Source: Bacteroidales bacterium (GTDB taxonomy: Bacteria > Bacteroidota > Bacteroidia > Bacteroidales > Muribaculaceae). Taken from it: a stretch of 32,130 nucleotides of DNA. The stretch is from contig SFJG01000018.1 of NCBI GenBank assembly GCA_004555955.1, forward strand, positions 1 through 32,130, read 5' to 3'. A program made the translations under genes and the position numbers. Positions 14,505 through 22,533 of the stretch are shown one piece after another; the stretch's first letter is position 1; each line of letters opens with the position of its first letter. The notes beneath the pieces were generated by a model that ran no database searches, was not told the origin of the DNA, and worked only from the letters and a program-made list of their open reading frames with translations.

Positions 14505-15389
14505 TTAAATGTAAATAATAATCAAGAACGAAACAATCCAACAGGCAAGGCAAATCTGCAAGAACCTATTGTGGATGAGCACCTTCGTAGGACTGCCACT
14601 GCTAAGGTTGACAATCGTAATCTGCAGATAGCGTATAATTCCCGCAAGAACGAATATCGAAGTGAGATAGAGATATTTGCCTCCCCCTTCAAAACGTGCC
14701 ACAACGTCGGGGCTAACGGTGTACATGATGTAGCAAACCATCGTAATAGCAGCCACGATGCCTATGGCTTGGTTCATAAAGTCGAGATTGTAGGCGGCAA
14801 CGTTTTTGCGAGGGAGCACGCCTGTCTGTTCGTAGATAGCCACGTCGTCGCGGCGTTTGGCAAGTGCCAAAAACAGAGCAAGCAGGAACGTCATGAGCAC
14901 AATCCAGTGCGAGATGAAGATGCCTGTGGCAAATCCGCCGACAAAAATGCGCAGCACGAAACCGATAGAAATGATAAACACGTCGACTATGGCAATTTGC
15001 TTGAGCCGCAAGCAGTAGGCGATGTTCATAACGAAGTAGATGCCAATCACGATGGCAACATTCGTCCAACTGTCGCCGACGAAAAATGCAGATACGAACG
15101 ACGTAGCCAAGCAAATTGCGGCAAGTGCCCAACCGAGAGCCGTGCTTATAGCGCCGGAGGCTATCGGACGGCTACATTTCTTGGGGTGACGGCGGTCGGC
15201 TTCGGCGTCGACAATGTCGTTCATACAGTAGATGCCGGCAGCGGCAAAGCAGAAGGCGACAAATGCCATAAACGTCGATAGCAGAGCATCGGCATCAAAG
15301 AGTTGACCATTGAAAAACAGGGGCAGAAAGACGAATCCGTTCTTCACCCATTGTTGCGGTCTGAGCAGTAGAACGATATTTCGAATCAT
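14505..15389 (-). CDS. UbiA-superfamily transferase, like decaprenyl-phosphate phosphoribosyltransferase
   Basis: This 294-residue integral membrane protein has about eight to nine helices and the UbiA aspartate-rich motif NDIVDAEADRRHPKKCSRP (57-75). It begins LLLRPQQWVKNGFVFLPLFF, the N-terminal signature of the decaprenyl-phosphate phosphoribosyltransferase branch (mycobacterial Rv3806c type) rather than of quinone or heme prenyltransferases. A second polar loop, AKRRDDVAIYEQTGVLPRKN (about 177-196), is also typical. The reaction would join polyprenyl phosphate and phosphoribosyl pyrophosphate. It overlaps the upstream glycosyltransferase gene by four bases (ATGA) and is followed by a phosphatase and a GtrA protein, the expected pathway partners. 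Confidence 0.88.
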   Translation of the reverse strand: MIRNIVLLLRPQQWVKNGFVFLPLFFNGQLFDADALLSTFMAFVAFCFAAAGIYCMNDIVDAEADRRHPKKCSRPIASGAISTALGWALAAICLATSFVSAFFVGDSWTNVAIVIGIYFVMNIAYCLRLKQIAIVDVFIISIGFVLRIFVGGFATGIFISHWIVLMTFLLALFLALAKRRDDVAIYEQTGVLPRKNVAAYNLDFMNQAIGIVAAITMVCYIMYTVSPDVVARFEGGGKYLYLTSIFVLAGIIRYLQITIVNLSSGSPTKVLIHNRFLQICLACWIVSFLIIIYI

Positions 15390-16648
15390 GCTTTAGCGGG
15401 TTTTGCGGTTTTCAAATCGAGCCAATACGCAGCCCAGATGATGGCAGCGAAGAAGAATGGATAGTGGTAGCGCGGCGAGACGGAGAAAATACACGTCGAC
15501 AGCGTGCCCAGCAGCAGTAGCAAGAGTAGGTAACCTTTGTCGGTCAGGATGTCTTTGCGCCGCTTGACGACGGCAATGACAAACATCAGCAGCACGGCGT
15601 AGTAGACCACCGACTTGTAGAACATATTCCACACGCGCTTGACAATCGACGCCTTGTCGGCACCGCCGTGGGCGGCTTTGTCGACAAACCCGTCGCCGCC
15701 GATAATCGGGCGTTCGGGCCACGAATCTTCGACATAGAGTCCGGCGAGTTTCATCACGTAGAGCGTGGCAAATCGTCCCGGGTGCGACTTAATCCACTCG
15801 ATGGCGCGGGCTTTGCGAATGGAGTCGCGCTCGGCAAACGTGTAGCGCTCAACATCTTTGATGTAGCAAGTCGACGTGGAGTCGTTGCAGAGCGACGAAG
15901 CCACGCCGCCGTAGGCTTTGTCGTTGGCGGTCATTATCAGGTTGATGCCCGACGTGGTCGATTGGTAGACGAAATAGCCCATTTGGCGTTGCGCCAACAA
16001 GCCAAACCCAATGCTCAGCAGCACGATTGGCGCCAAGAGGGCAACGTAAGATGTCCACCGCGATTTGTGCCGCCAAAAGTACAGCAAAATCACCGGAACG
16101 AAGATGATAATCAGCGGGCGTACCCAGTTGGCGAATGCCAAAAGCACACCTGCCAAGGCAATCCTACGCAGCCGCGGTTGCAGCGATAGCGATAGCGCCG
16201 TAATCGACAGAAAAAGGAAAGGCACTTCGGTTCCCGCCGGCAGCACGACCATCACATTAGAATACATCAGGCAGAACAGCGTAACGGCGATGTAGGCTGT
16301 GCGTCGGCTGAAAAAGCGGTTCGAAAGATACCATACGTTCCACAGTATGCCGACGTTCATCAGCAAGTTTAGGAAGAAATTCGCCTTCAGCGTGCCGAAC
16401 AATTTGAGCTGCAGAATGAAGAAATTGATGAGTCCGGGAGCCCAAATGTATGAGGTATAGATGCTGTCGACGTCGGGATACCAAACGCCTTTCTCGAAAC
16501 ATTCGGTAGCCATTTTCATATATAGACCTTGGTCGCTACGTTGTGCAACGTCCCAAAACACAACGATAAGAACTATTTGAAGCAGGAGCCACAAAGCCGC
16601 AGCCACAACTGCAACTCGCTTCCATGTGAATAATGCTTTTAAATTCAT
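15386..16648 (-). CDS. GT-C-type integral membrane glycosyltransferase
   Basis: The 420-residue product has about ten to eleven predicted membrane helices. The first is at about 12-32 and is followed by a periplasmic loop with AQRSDQGLYMKMA, where D39 sits at the usual place of the catalytic Asp in GT-C enzymes that use polyprenyl-phosphate sugars (PMT, ArnT and arabinosyltransferase types). A large soluble loop (about 235-330) lies before the last helices. The family cannot be named more closely by eye. It is the first gene of the minus-strand unit, and its stop overlaps the UbiA-like start. It would transfer the lipid-linked sugar made by the downstream enzymes to an acceptor in the periplasm; the acceptor is unknown. 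Confidence 0.8.
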   Translation of the reverse strand: MNLKALFTWKRVAVVAAALWLLLQIVLIVVFWDVAQRSDQGLYMKMATECFEKGVWYPDVDSIYTSYIWAPGLINFFILQLKLFGTLKANFFLNLLMNVGILWNVWYLSNRFFSRRTAYIAVTLFCLMYSNVMVVLPAGTEVPFLFLSITALSLSLQPRLRRIALAGVLLAFANWVRPLIIIFVPVILLYFWRHKSRWTSYVALLAPIVLLSIGFGLLAQRQMGYFVYQSTTSGINLIMTANDKAYGGVASSLCNDSTSTCYIKDVERYTFAERDSIRKARAIEWIKSHPGRFATLYVMKLAGLYVEDSWPERPIIGGDGFVDKAAHGGADKASIVKRVWNMFYKSVVYYAVLLMFVIAVVKRRKDILTDKGYLLLLLLLGTLSTCIFSVSPRYHYPFFFAAIIWAAYWLDLKTAKPAKA

Positions 16649-16665
16649 TGTCTATTTCTTTGTGG

Positions 16666-16673
16666 CAAAGATA
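16666..16673 (-). promoter_or_regulatory. -7 box of the glycosyltransferase operon
   Basis: The minus strand reads TATCTTTG, an exact TAnnTTTG match, 17 bases before the ATG at 16648. A clean -33 TTTG is not seen at 19-20 bases. It lies back to back with the speA promoter. Confidence 0.6.
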
Positions 16674-16745
16674 GGGAAAATAATCGGATATTTAGGTAAA
16701 TACGAGCAAAAACGTGGAATTTATGTTATCTTGGTAGGTCTAATA

Positions 16746-16776
16746 GTTGAATAAACAATAATTTTTCGTATTTTTG
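16746..16776 (+). promoter_or_regulatory. Promoter of speA and downstream genes
   Basis: GTTG at 16746-16749 (three of four bases), 19 bases, then TATTTTTG at 16769-16776. The ATG follows at 16823, leaving a leader of about 40 bases. Confidence 0.75.
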
Positions 16777-16822
16777 CGAAAATTTACTTACACTAACCAC
16801 CAAAACGAAGATACTAAGAAAA

Positions 16823-18718
16823 ATGAGAAAATGGCGTGTAGAAGATAGTGCAGAACTCTACAACATCAACGGTTGGGGTCTGAAATATTTCTCTATAAAC
16901 GACAAAGGTCATGTGCAAGTGACCCCACGTGAAGACTATGCTCCGGTCGATTTGAAGGAGCTGATGGACGAACTGCAGGTGCGCGACATCACGGCGCCGG
17001 TATTGCTGCGTTTTCCCGACATTCTGGACAACCGCATCGAGAAAATCTCGCGATGCTTCGGGCAAGCCGCCGGCGAATATGGCTACAAGGCGCAAAACTT
17101 TATCATATATCCGATAAAGGTCAACCAGATGCGCCAGGTGGTCGAAGAAATTGTCAGCCACGGGCGTAAGTTCAACATCGGTCTTGAAGCGGGGTCGAAG
17201 CCGGAATTGCATGCCGTGCTGGCTACAAACATCGACGAAAGTAGCCTGATAATCTGTAACGGTTATAAAGACGAAAACTATATAGAATTGGCATTGTTGG
17301 CTCAGAAGATGGGTCGACGGATATATATCGTTGTCGAAAAGCTCAACGAACTGCGCCTGATAGCGACGCTTGCCAAGCGCTTGGGCGTGCGTCCCAACGT
17401 GGGAATTCGCATCAAACTGTCGAGCTCCGGTAGCGGAAAGTGGGAAGAGTCGGGCGGCGACCAAAGTAAGTTCGGACTTAACTCCAGCGAACTGCTCGAA
17501 GCCCTCGAGATTCTCGAAAAGCAAAAGATGACCGACTGCCTCAAACTTATCCACTTCCACATTGGCAGCCAAATCACCAAGATACGCCGCATCAAGAATG
17601 CACTTCGTGAGGCGACGCAATTTTATGTGCAGCTCACGAAGATGGGCTTCGATATCGACTTTATCGACATCGGCGGCGGCTTGGGCGTCGACTACGACGG
17701 CACGCGCAGCAGCGCCAGCGAGAGCAGTATGAACTATTCCATCCAGGAGTATGCCAACGACGCCGTTTCGGCGCTCGTCGACGTGTGCGATAAAAACGGC
17801 ATAAAGCAGCCGAACATCATCACCGAGTCGGGACGCTCGCTCTCGGCTCACCACTCGTTGCTCATCTTCGAGGCGCTCGAAACCACTCAGTTGCCCATCT
17901 GGAACGACAATGAGGAAGTTGCTGCCGACGACCACGAATTGGCTCGCGAACTCTATGACATCTGGGACAAACTCAACCAGCAACGCTTGCTCGAGAGTTG
18001 GCACGACGCTCTGCAGATTCGCGAAGAGGCGCTCGACTTGTTCAGCCTCGGTATGCTCGACCTGCGCACGCGTGCGCAAATCGAAAAATTGTTCTGGTCG
18101 GTTGCGCGCGATGTCAACGACCTGGCGCGCGGCATGAAGCATGTGCCCGACGAATTGAAGATTTCGAAGATGTTGCCCGACAAATATTTCTGCAACTTCT
18201 CGCTCTTCCAATCGTTGCCCGACTCGTGGGCTATCGACCAAATGTTTCCGATAATGCCGATATCGCGGCTCGACGAGAAGCCGACGCGCACGGCAACCAT
18301 CCAAGACATTACCTGCGACAGCGACGGGAAGATTTGCAACTTTATCAGCGACCATGGCGTGTCGAATGCGCTGCCGATACACCCGCTACGCAGCAACGAA
18401 TCGTACTATATCGGCGTGTTCCTCGTCGGTGCTTACCAGGAGATTTTGGGCGATATGCACAATCTTTTCGGCGACACTACGGCGGTGCACATCAGTGTCT
18501 ATGCCGACCACTACGAGATTGACCAAATCATCGACGGCGAAACGGTTGCCGAGGTGCTCGACTATGTGCAATACAATCCCAAAAAGTTGGTGCGCAACGT
18601 CGAAACGTGGGTGACTCAGTCGATGAAAAAAGGCAAAATTACGCCCGAGGAAGGTCGCGAATTCTTGAGCAACTACCGTTCGGGACTTTACGGTTATACG
18701 TACCTCGAAAAAGACTGA
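16823..18718 (+). CDS. speA: Biosynthetic arginine decarboxylase
   Basis: SpeA converts arginine to agmatine, the first step of polyamine synthesis by the agmatine route, with pyridoxal phosphate. The 631-residue product matches the family in length and shows the PLP lysine K99 in IIYPIKVNQMR, LEAGSKPEL, KFGLNSSEL, the HFHIGSQ segment, the glycine loop DIGGGLGVDYDG, TESGRSLSAHH and, near the C-terminus, C498 in DITCDSDGK as likely second active-site residue. The start at 16823 gives the usual MRKWRVEDSAELYNINGWGL. A long antisense frame over this gene is a codon-bias shadow. It is followed after seven bases by truA. Confidence 0.96.
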   Translation: MRKWRVEDSAELYNINGWGLKYFSINDKGHVQVTPREDYAPVDLKELMDELQVRDITAPVLLRFPDILDNRIEKISRCFGQAAGEYGYKAQNFIIYPIKVNQMRQVVEEIVSHGRKFNIGLEAGSKPELHAVLATNIDESSLIICNGYKDENYIELALLAQKMGRRIYIVVEKLNELRLIATLAKRLGVRPNVGIRIKLSSSGSGKWEESGGDQSKFGLNSSELLEALEILEKQKMTDCLKLIHFHIGSQITKIRRIKNALREATQFYVQLTKMGFDIDFIDIGGGLGVDYDGTRSSASESSMNYSIQEYANDAVSALVDVCDKNGIKQPNIITESGRSLSAHHSLLIFEALETTQLPIWNDNEEVAADDHELARELYDIWDKLNQQRLLESWHDALQIREEALDLFSLGMLDLRTRAQIEKLFWSVARDVNDLARGMKHVPDELKISKMLPDKYFCNFSLFQSLPDSWAIDQMFPIMPISRLDEKPTRTATIQDITCDSDGKICNFISDHGVSNALPIHPLRSNESYYIGVFLVGAYQEILGDMHNLFGDTTAVHISVYADHYEIDQIIDGETVAEVLDYVQYNPKKLVRNVETWVTQSMKKGKITPEEGREFLSNYRSGLYGYTYLEKD

Positions 18719-18725
18719 TAGCCTT

Positions 18726-19472
18726 ATGCCTCGCTACTTCCTCCACTTGGCATACAACGGTGCCGACTACCACGGCTGGCAGTCGCAACCTAATGCCGTT
18801 ACCGTGCAGGAAACCGTGGAGAAGGCTCTTTCGAGGGTGTTGCGGCGACAGGTAGCTATCGTAGGCGCCGGCCGTACCGACACCGGCGTAAATGCGCGTT
18901 CGATGTACGCTCATTTCGATGTCGACAACGAAATTGCCGACCCGCAACGACTCATTTCTGCGCTCAATAGCCTCGTCGGGCGCGACATTGCCATCTACGG
19001 CATTCGTCGTGTGGCTGACGATGCTCATGCGCGGTTTGATGCCGTGGCGAGGACGTATAAGTATTTCGTCACGACTCGCAAGTCGCCGTTCGACTATCGC
19101 TTTGCGTGGAATCCTCCATATCGACTCGACGTCGACGCTATGAACGCAGCGGCGGCACGATTGGCTGATTACATTGACTTTACCAGTTTCTCAAAACTTC
19201 ATACCGATGTGGCGACCAATAATTGCCGCATCTACGAAGCCCGGTGGACAGCCGAAGGCGATAGGCTGACGTTTACCATCAAGGCAGACCGCTTTTTGCG
19301 AAATATGGTTCGCGCCATCGTCGGCACGCTTGTCGACGTGGGGCGCGGAAAGACGTCGGTCGACGAGTTTTGTCGCATCATTGAGCGCAAAGACCGCTGT
19401 GCGGCGGGCGCTTCCGTTCCGGGTAATGCGTTGTTTCTTTGGCAAGTGGATTATCCTTATGAGGTGGATTGA
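18726..19472 (+). CDS. truA: tRNA pseudouridine(38-40) synthase
   Basis: TruA makes pseudouridine in the anticodon arm of tRNAs. The 248-residue product has RYFLHLAYNGADYHGWQSQP at the N-terminus, the catalytic Asp D52 in GAGRTDTGVNAR, RYK-type core RTYKYFV, the DFTSFSK segment and FLRNMVRAIVGTLVDVGRGK near the C-terminus. Length is normal. It sits between speA and dacB with short gaps (7 and 12 bases), so co-transcription is likely although the functions are unrelated. Confidence 0.96.
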   Translation: MPRYFLHLAYNGADYHGWQSQPNAVTVQETVEKALSRVLRRQVAIVGAGRTDTGVNARSMYAHFDVDNEIADPQRLISALNSLVGRDIAIYGIRRVADDAHARFDAVARTYKYFVTTRKSPFDYRFAWNPPYRLDVDAMNAAAARLADYIDFTSFSKLHTDVATNNCRIYEARWTAEGDRLTFTIKADRFLRNMVRAIVGTLVDVGRGKTSVDEFCRIIERKDRCAAGASVPGNALFLWQVDYPYEVD

Positions 19473-19484
19473 TTACTTTCGAAA

Positions 19485-20924
19485 ATGAGAAAATACATAT
19501 TCATCATACTGACCTGTATTGTTGCCGTGCTGACGGCATCGGCTGTCGACTTCAGCGGCTCGGCGGATGCCATCAAGCGGTTTTGCTCGGCACGAGGCAT
19601 GAAGCGTGCCCATGTCGGGTTCTGCGTTATGGACTTGCAAACCGGCGAAATGAAAGTTGCCTACTGCGAGCGCGATTCGTTCATCCCGGCTTCGGTCACC
19701 AAACTTGTAACCTCGGCAACGACGATGAAAGCGCAGCCCGAGGGCTTTTCGTTTATCACCACCGTTGCTTGCCGCGGAAGAGTTGTCGACGGCACGTTGA
19801 AGGGCGACTTGGTCGTTCGAGGAAGCCTCGACCCGACCGTCGAGTCGCGGTTCTTCAAGAAGCATCCGTCGTTTATCGAGCAATGTCTGCGCGCCGTCGG
19901 CCGTTTCGGCATAACGAAGATTGAGGGCAGAGTGGTGGTCGACAATACCATCTATCACGAAAATCCGGTGCCCGACGATTGGGAAGACCCCGACGTAGCC
20001 GAGGACTATGGCGCCGGGCTGTTTGCTCTCAATTATGCCGACAACCAGGCGCTGCTTAAGTTCGAAACCACTGCCGACAGCCTATGCTTGGTTGATGTTA
20101 CACCGAAGTGCTCTTTCGGAGTACTCGACAACCGTGTGCGCATTGTCGGTGCCAAATCGGCAACCAGACTGCGATTTTTTCGCAAGAAAAACAGCGAAAC
20201 CTTGCGCATTACGGGTTCGATGTCGCGTCAAAGTAAGCCTTATACCTACCGCTCCACGATGAGCGATGCCCACCGTGCATTCGTCAATGCCCTTACCGAC
20301 TCGCTCGTGGCTCATGGCGTAGAAGTCGGCGGACACAAGCATGAGAGACATCATCACGAGGAAACGATTATGGTCTATTCGTCGCCGTTGCTCGACGATA
20401 TCGTTAAGTCGTTGCTCTATCGCAGCGACAATATGTTTGCTGAGGCTGTCTTGCGCGCCAATTCCGTAGGCTTCGATAAGACAATAACGCGCAAACATAG
20501 CCTGAAGAAGGAACGCCACATCCTCAAGGACTGGCACGTTGACCTCAGTCATGTCAACCTTTACGACGGCTCGGGACTGTCGCGGTCGAATCATTTCACG
20601 CCTGTTTTTCTTGCCTCGACGCTGCGCGCCGCCTACCTCGACCCGAAACTCGGGAAACGCTATAGTGCATTGCTTCCCGTGTGCGGGCGCAACGGCACTG
20701 TGCGTAGTCTGCTCTGCGATACGCGCCTCGACGGACGTATTGCGCTGAAGTCGGGTAGCATGAATGCCGTGCAGAGTTATGCCGGGTATTTCCCCGCCGA
20801 CGAGCCGCGTTATGCCGTGGTTTTGATGGCTAACCGTTTTACTTGCTCGCATAGCGATATTCGTCGACTTATCGAATTACTTCTTCTCGACGTTTTCGAC
20901 GAAAAAACCGCCGATAATTCTTAG
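19485..20924 (+). CDS. dacB: PBP4-type D-alanyl-D-alanine carboxypeptidase/endopeptidase (S13 family)
   Basis: The enzyme trims or cuts peptide cross-links of peptidoglycan in the periplasm. The 479-residue product has a signal peptide (cleavage near ASA at 20) and all three penicillin-binding motifs: SVTK (S70 nucleophile, K73), SDN (314-316) and KSG (422-424). The region between the first two motifs is the large insertion domain that marks the S13 family. A His-rich stretch, GHKHERHHHEE, lies shortly before the SDN motif and is unusual; it could bind metal or be incidental. It follows truA by 12 bases and is the third cell-wall hydrolase of the window. Confidence 0.95.
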   Translation: MRKYIFIILTCIVAVLTASAVDFSGSADAIKRFCSARGMKRAHVGFCVMDLQTGEMKVAYCERDSFIPASVTKLVTSATTMKAQPEGFSFITTVACRGRVVDGTLKGDLVVRGSLDPTVESRFFKKHPSFIEQCLRAVGRFGITKIEGRVVVDNTIYHENPVPDDWEDPDVAEDYGAGLFALNYADNQALLKFETTADSLCLVDVTPKCSFGVLDNRVRIVGAKSATRLRFFRKKNSETLRITGSMSRQSKPYTYRSTMSDAHRAFVNALTDSLVAHGVEVGGHKHERHHHEETIMVYSSPLLDDIVKSLLYRSDNMFAEAVLRANSVGFDKTITRKHSLKKERHILKDWHVDLSHVNLYDGSGLSRSNHFTPVFLASTLRAAYLDPKLGKRYSALLPVCGRNGTVRSLLCDTRLDGRIALKSGSMNAVQSYAGYFPADEPRYAVVLMANRFTCSHSDIRRLIELLLLDVFDEKTADNS

Positions 20925-20933
20925 CGTAAATTG

Positions 20934-20964
20934 TTTGTTTATTATAATTTTTTGTGTACGTTTG
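20934..20964 (+). promoter_or_regulatory. Promoter of the Glu/Pro-repeat gene
   Basis: TTTG at 20934-20937, exactly 19 bases, then TACGTTTG at 20957-20964: a perfect match to the Bacteroidota pattern. The ATG at 20990 follows after a leader of about 20 bases. Confidence 0.85.
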
Positions 20965-20989
20965 CAATAATATAAATACACAACGGCTT

Positions 20990-21778
20990 ATGGATGAGAT
21001 AAAATCAATGCTTCGTGAAGTGCTCGAATTGGAAGGACTTCTGATGGTCGCTGACTCTCGCGGCGACGAAACGCCCGACGCTGTTTTTACGTTAATAAAG
21101 GAGAAAATAGAACAACTTCGCGAATACACTTCGTGCCTGCCCGACGTGGCGGTCGACGAACAAGTTGGCGAAGAAGTCGACGAACAAGAGCCTGTTGTCG
21201 AGCCCGAAGACGAGCCTGAATACGTGCTCGAGGCGGAACCCGAGGAAGAAATCGAGCCGGAGATTGAGGCTGAACCGGAAATTGAAGTAGAGCCGGAGCC
21301 GGAACTCGAAGAAGAACTCGAGGCTGAACCTGAGCCGGAGATTGAGCCGGATATTGAGGCTGAACCGGAAATTGAAGTAGAGCCGGAGCCGGAGCTCGAG
21401 GAAGAAATCGAGGCTGAGCCCGAGGAAGAACTCGAGCCGGAGATTGTGCCTGAAATCGAGGCAGAGCCGGAGCCGGAAATTATAAAAAATGTTGACGAAA
21501 CCGCTCCGGAGGCAATAATTACGCTCGACGAAGCGTTTATACGTAATAAGGCGAAAGACCTCAAGAGCGCATTTTCGCTCAACGACACATTCCGCTTCCG
21601 TCGCGAACTCTTCGGCAACAGCGCTGCTGATATGAACGATGCCATCGATTTGGTAAACGCTATGAACAGTTACGAGGAAGCCGAAGACTACTTTATCAAC
21701 GACCTTGGCTGGGATGCCGAGTCGGACGAAGTTGGAGAGTTTATGGAGATAATCCGTAACCACTTTATTGCACAATGA
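20990..21778 (+). CDS. Acidic Glu/Pro-repeat protein with conserved Bacteroidales C-terminal domain
   Basis: The 262-residue product has no signal peptide. Residues 1-50 form a helical N-terminus (MDEIKSMLREVLELEGLL). Residues about 55-170 are an extremely acidic low-complexity stretch of EPE, EIEAEPE and EVEPEPELEEE units. The last 75 residues (LNDTFRFRRELFGNSAADMN, then AEDYFINDLGWD) form a compact domain that I recognise as conserved in Bacteroidales hypotheticals. I chose ATG 20990 because it follows the promoter and starts the helix; an in-frame ATG at 20954 lies inside the promoter. The gene overlaps rsmI by four bases. Function unknown; a cytosolic scaffold or cation-binding role is speculative. 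Confidence 0.88.
   Translation: MDEIKSMLREVLELEGLLMVADSRGDETPDAVFTLIKEKIEQLREYTSCLPDVAVDEQVGEEVDEQEPVVEPEDEPEYVLEAEPEEEIEPEIEAEPEIEVEPEPELEEELEAEPEPEIEPDIEAEPEIEVEPEPELEEEIEAEPEEELEPEIVPEIEAEPEPEIIKNVDETAPEAIITLDEAFIRNKAKDLKSAFSLNDTFRFRRELFGNSAADMNDAIDLVNAMNSYEEAEDYFINDLGWDAESDEVGEFMEIIRNHFIAQ
21263..21393. repeat. Tandem DNA repeat, 90-base period, inside the acidic gene
   Basis: An identical 41-base stretch occurs at 21263-21303 and 21353-21393, 90 bases apart, with similar degenerate copies around it. It encodes the EIEAEPEIEVEPEPE unit. The period is a multiple of three, so copy-number changes would keep the frame. Confidence 0.85.
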
Positions 21779-22533
21779 CCGAACGCAACAAAATAACACG
21801 AGGAGTGCTCTATGTCGTTCCCACGCCGGTGGGCAATATGGACGACATGACTTTTCGTGCAGTCAACGTGCTGAAGTCGGTCGACACGATTCTTGCCGAA
21901 GACACGCGAACGAGTGCCACGCTGTTGCGCCATTTCGACATAAAGGCACGGCTGGAGAGCCATCATAAGTTTAACGAGCACGAAACGTCGGCGGGCATAG
22001 TTGCTCGTCTCAAGTCGGGTGAATCGATAGCACTCATCTCCGACGCCGGTACGCCGGGGATTTCCGACCCGGGATTTATGCTGTCGCGCGAGTGCCGCAA
22101 CCAAGGCGTTGAGGTGCAGTGTCTGCCCGGCGCCACGGCTTTTGTTCCCGCGCTCGTCGATTCGGGATTGCCCTGCGACAAATTTTGTTTTGAGGGCTTC
22201 TTACCGCAGAAAAAGGGCAGAGCAACGCGGATTGCGCAACTTGCTGAAGAGCCGCGAACGATTGTCGTCTACGAGAGCCCGCTGAGGCTGCTCAAAACGC
22301 TTCAGCAACTTGCCGAGGCATTCGGCGCCGACCGCGATGCCGCCGTCTGTCGCGAAATCTCCAAACTTCACGAGACAGTCCACCGCGGTACGCTCGGCGA
22401 ACTCGTCGATGAGTTTTCTGCAACCGAGCCACGCGGCGAAATTGTGCTTATCGTTGCCGGAAAGCCGCAGCAACAACAGAAAAAAGTAGATAAATACGCT
22501 CAATTTAAAACCAATAAAAAACCCGAAGTATGA
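21775..22533 (+). CDS. rsmI: 16S rRNA (cytidine(1402)-2'-O)-methyltransferase
   Basis: RsmI methylates the ribose of C1402 in the decoding centre of 16S rRNA using S-adenosylmethionine. The 252-residue product has the tetrapyrrole-methylase fold motifs of the family: LYVVPTPVGNMDDMTFRAV, ILAEDTRTS, HHKFNEHE, ALISDAGTPGISDPG, LPGATAFVPALVDSGL, FEGFLPQKKG and VVYESPLRL. The C-terminus is a short basic Gln/Lys tail. The ATG overlaps the stop of the acidic-repeat gene by four bases, and the stop overlaps the next gene by four bases, so three genes are translationally coupled. Confidence 0.96.
   Translation: MTERNKITRGVLYVVPTPVGNMDDMTFRAVNVLKSVDTILAEDTRTSATLLRHFDIKARLESHHKFNEHETSAGIVARLKSGESIALISDAGTPGISDPGFMLSRECRNQGVEVQCLPGATAFVPALVDSGLPCDKFCFEGFLPQKKGRATRIAQLAEEPRTIVVYESPLRLLKTLQQLAEAFGADRDAAVCREISKLHETVHRGTLGELVDEFSATEPRGEIVLIVAGKPQQQQKKVDKYAQFKTNKKPEV

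Noticed and set aside
16814..18382. 522-codon open frame antisense to speA
   Set aside because: It mirrors the strongly supported speA gene, has no recognisable motif and arises from codon bias in a high-GC gene.
20869..21645. Ser/Gly-repeat frame antisense to the acidic gene, looking like a surface protein
   Set aside because: The Ser/Gly repeats are the complement of the Glu/Pro repeats; no signal peptide is present and the plus-strand gene has a perfect promoter.
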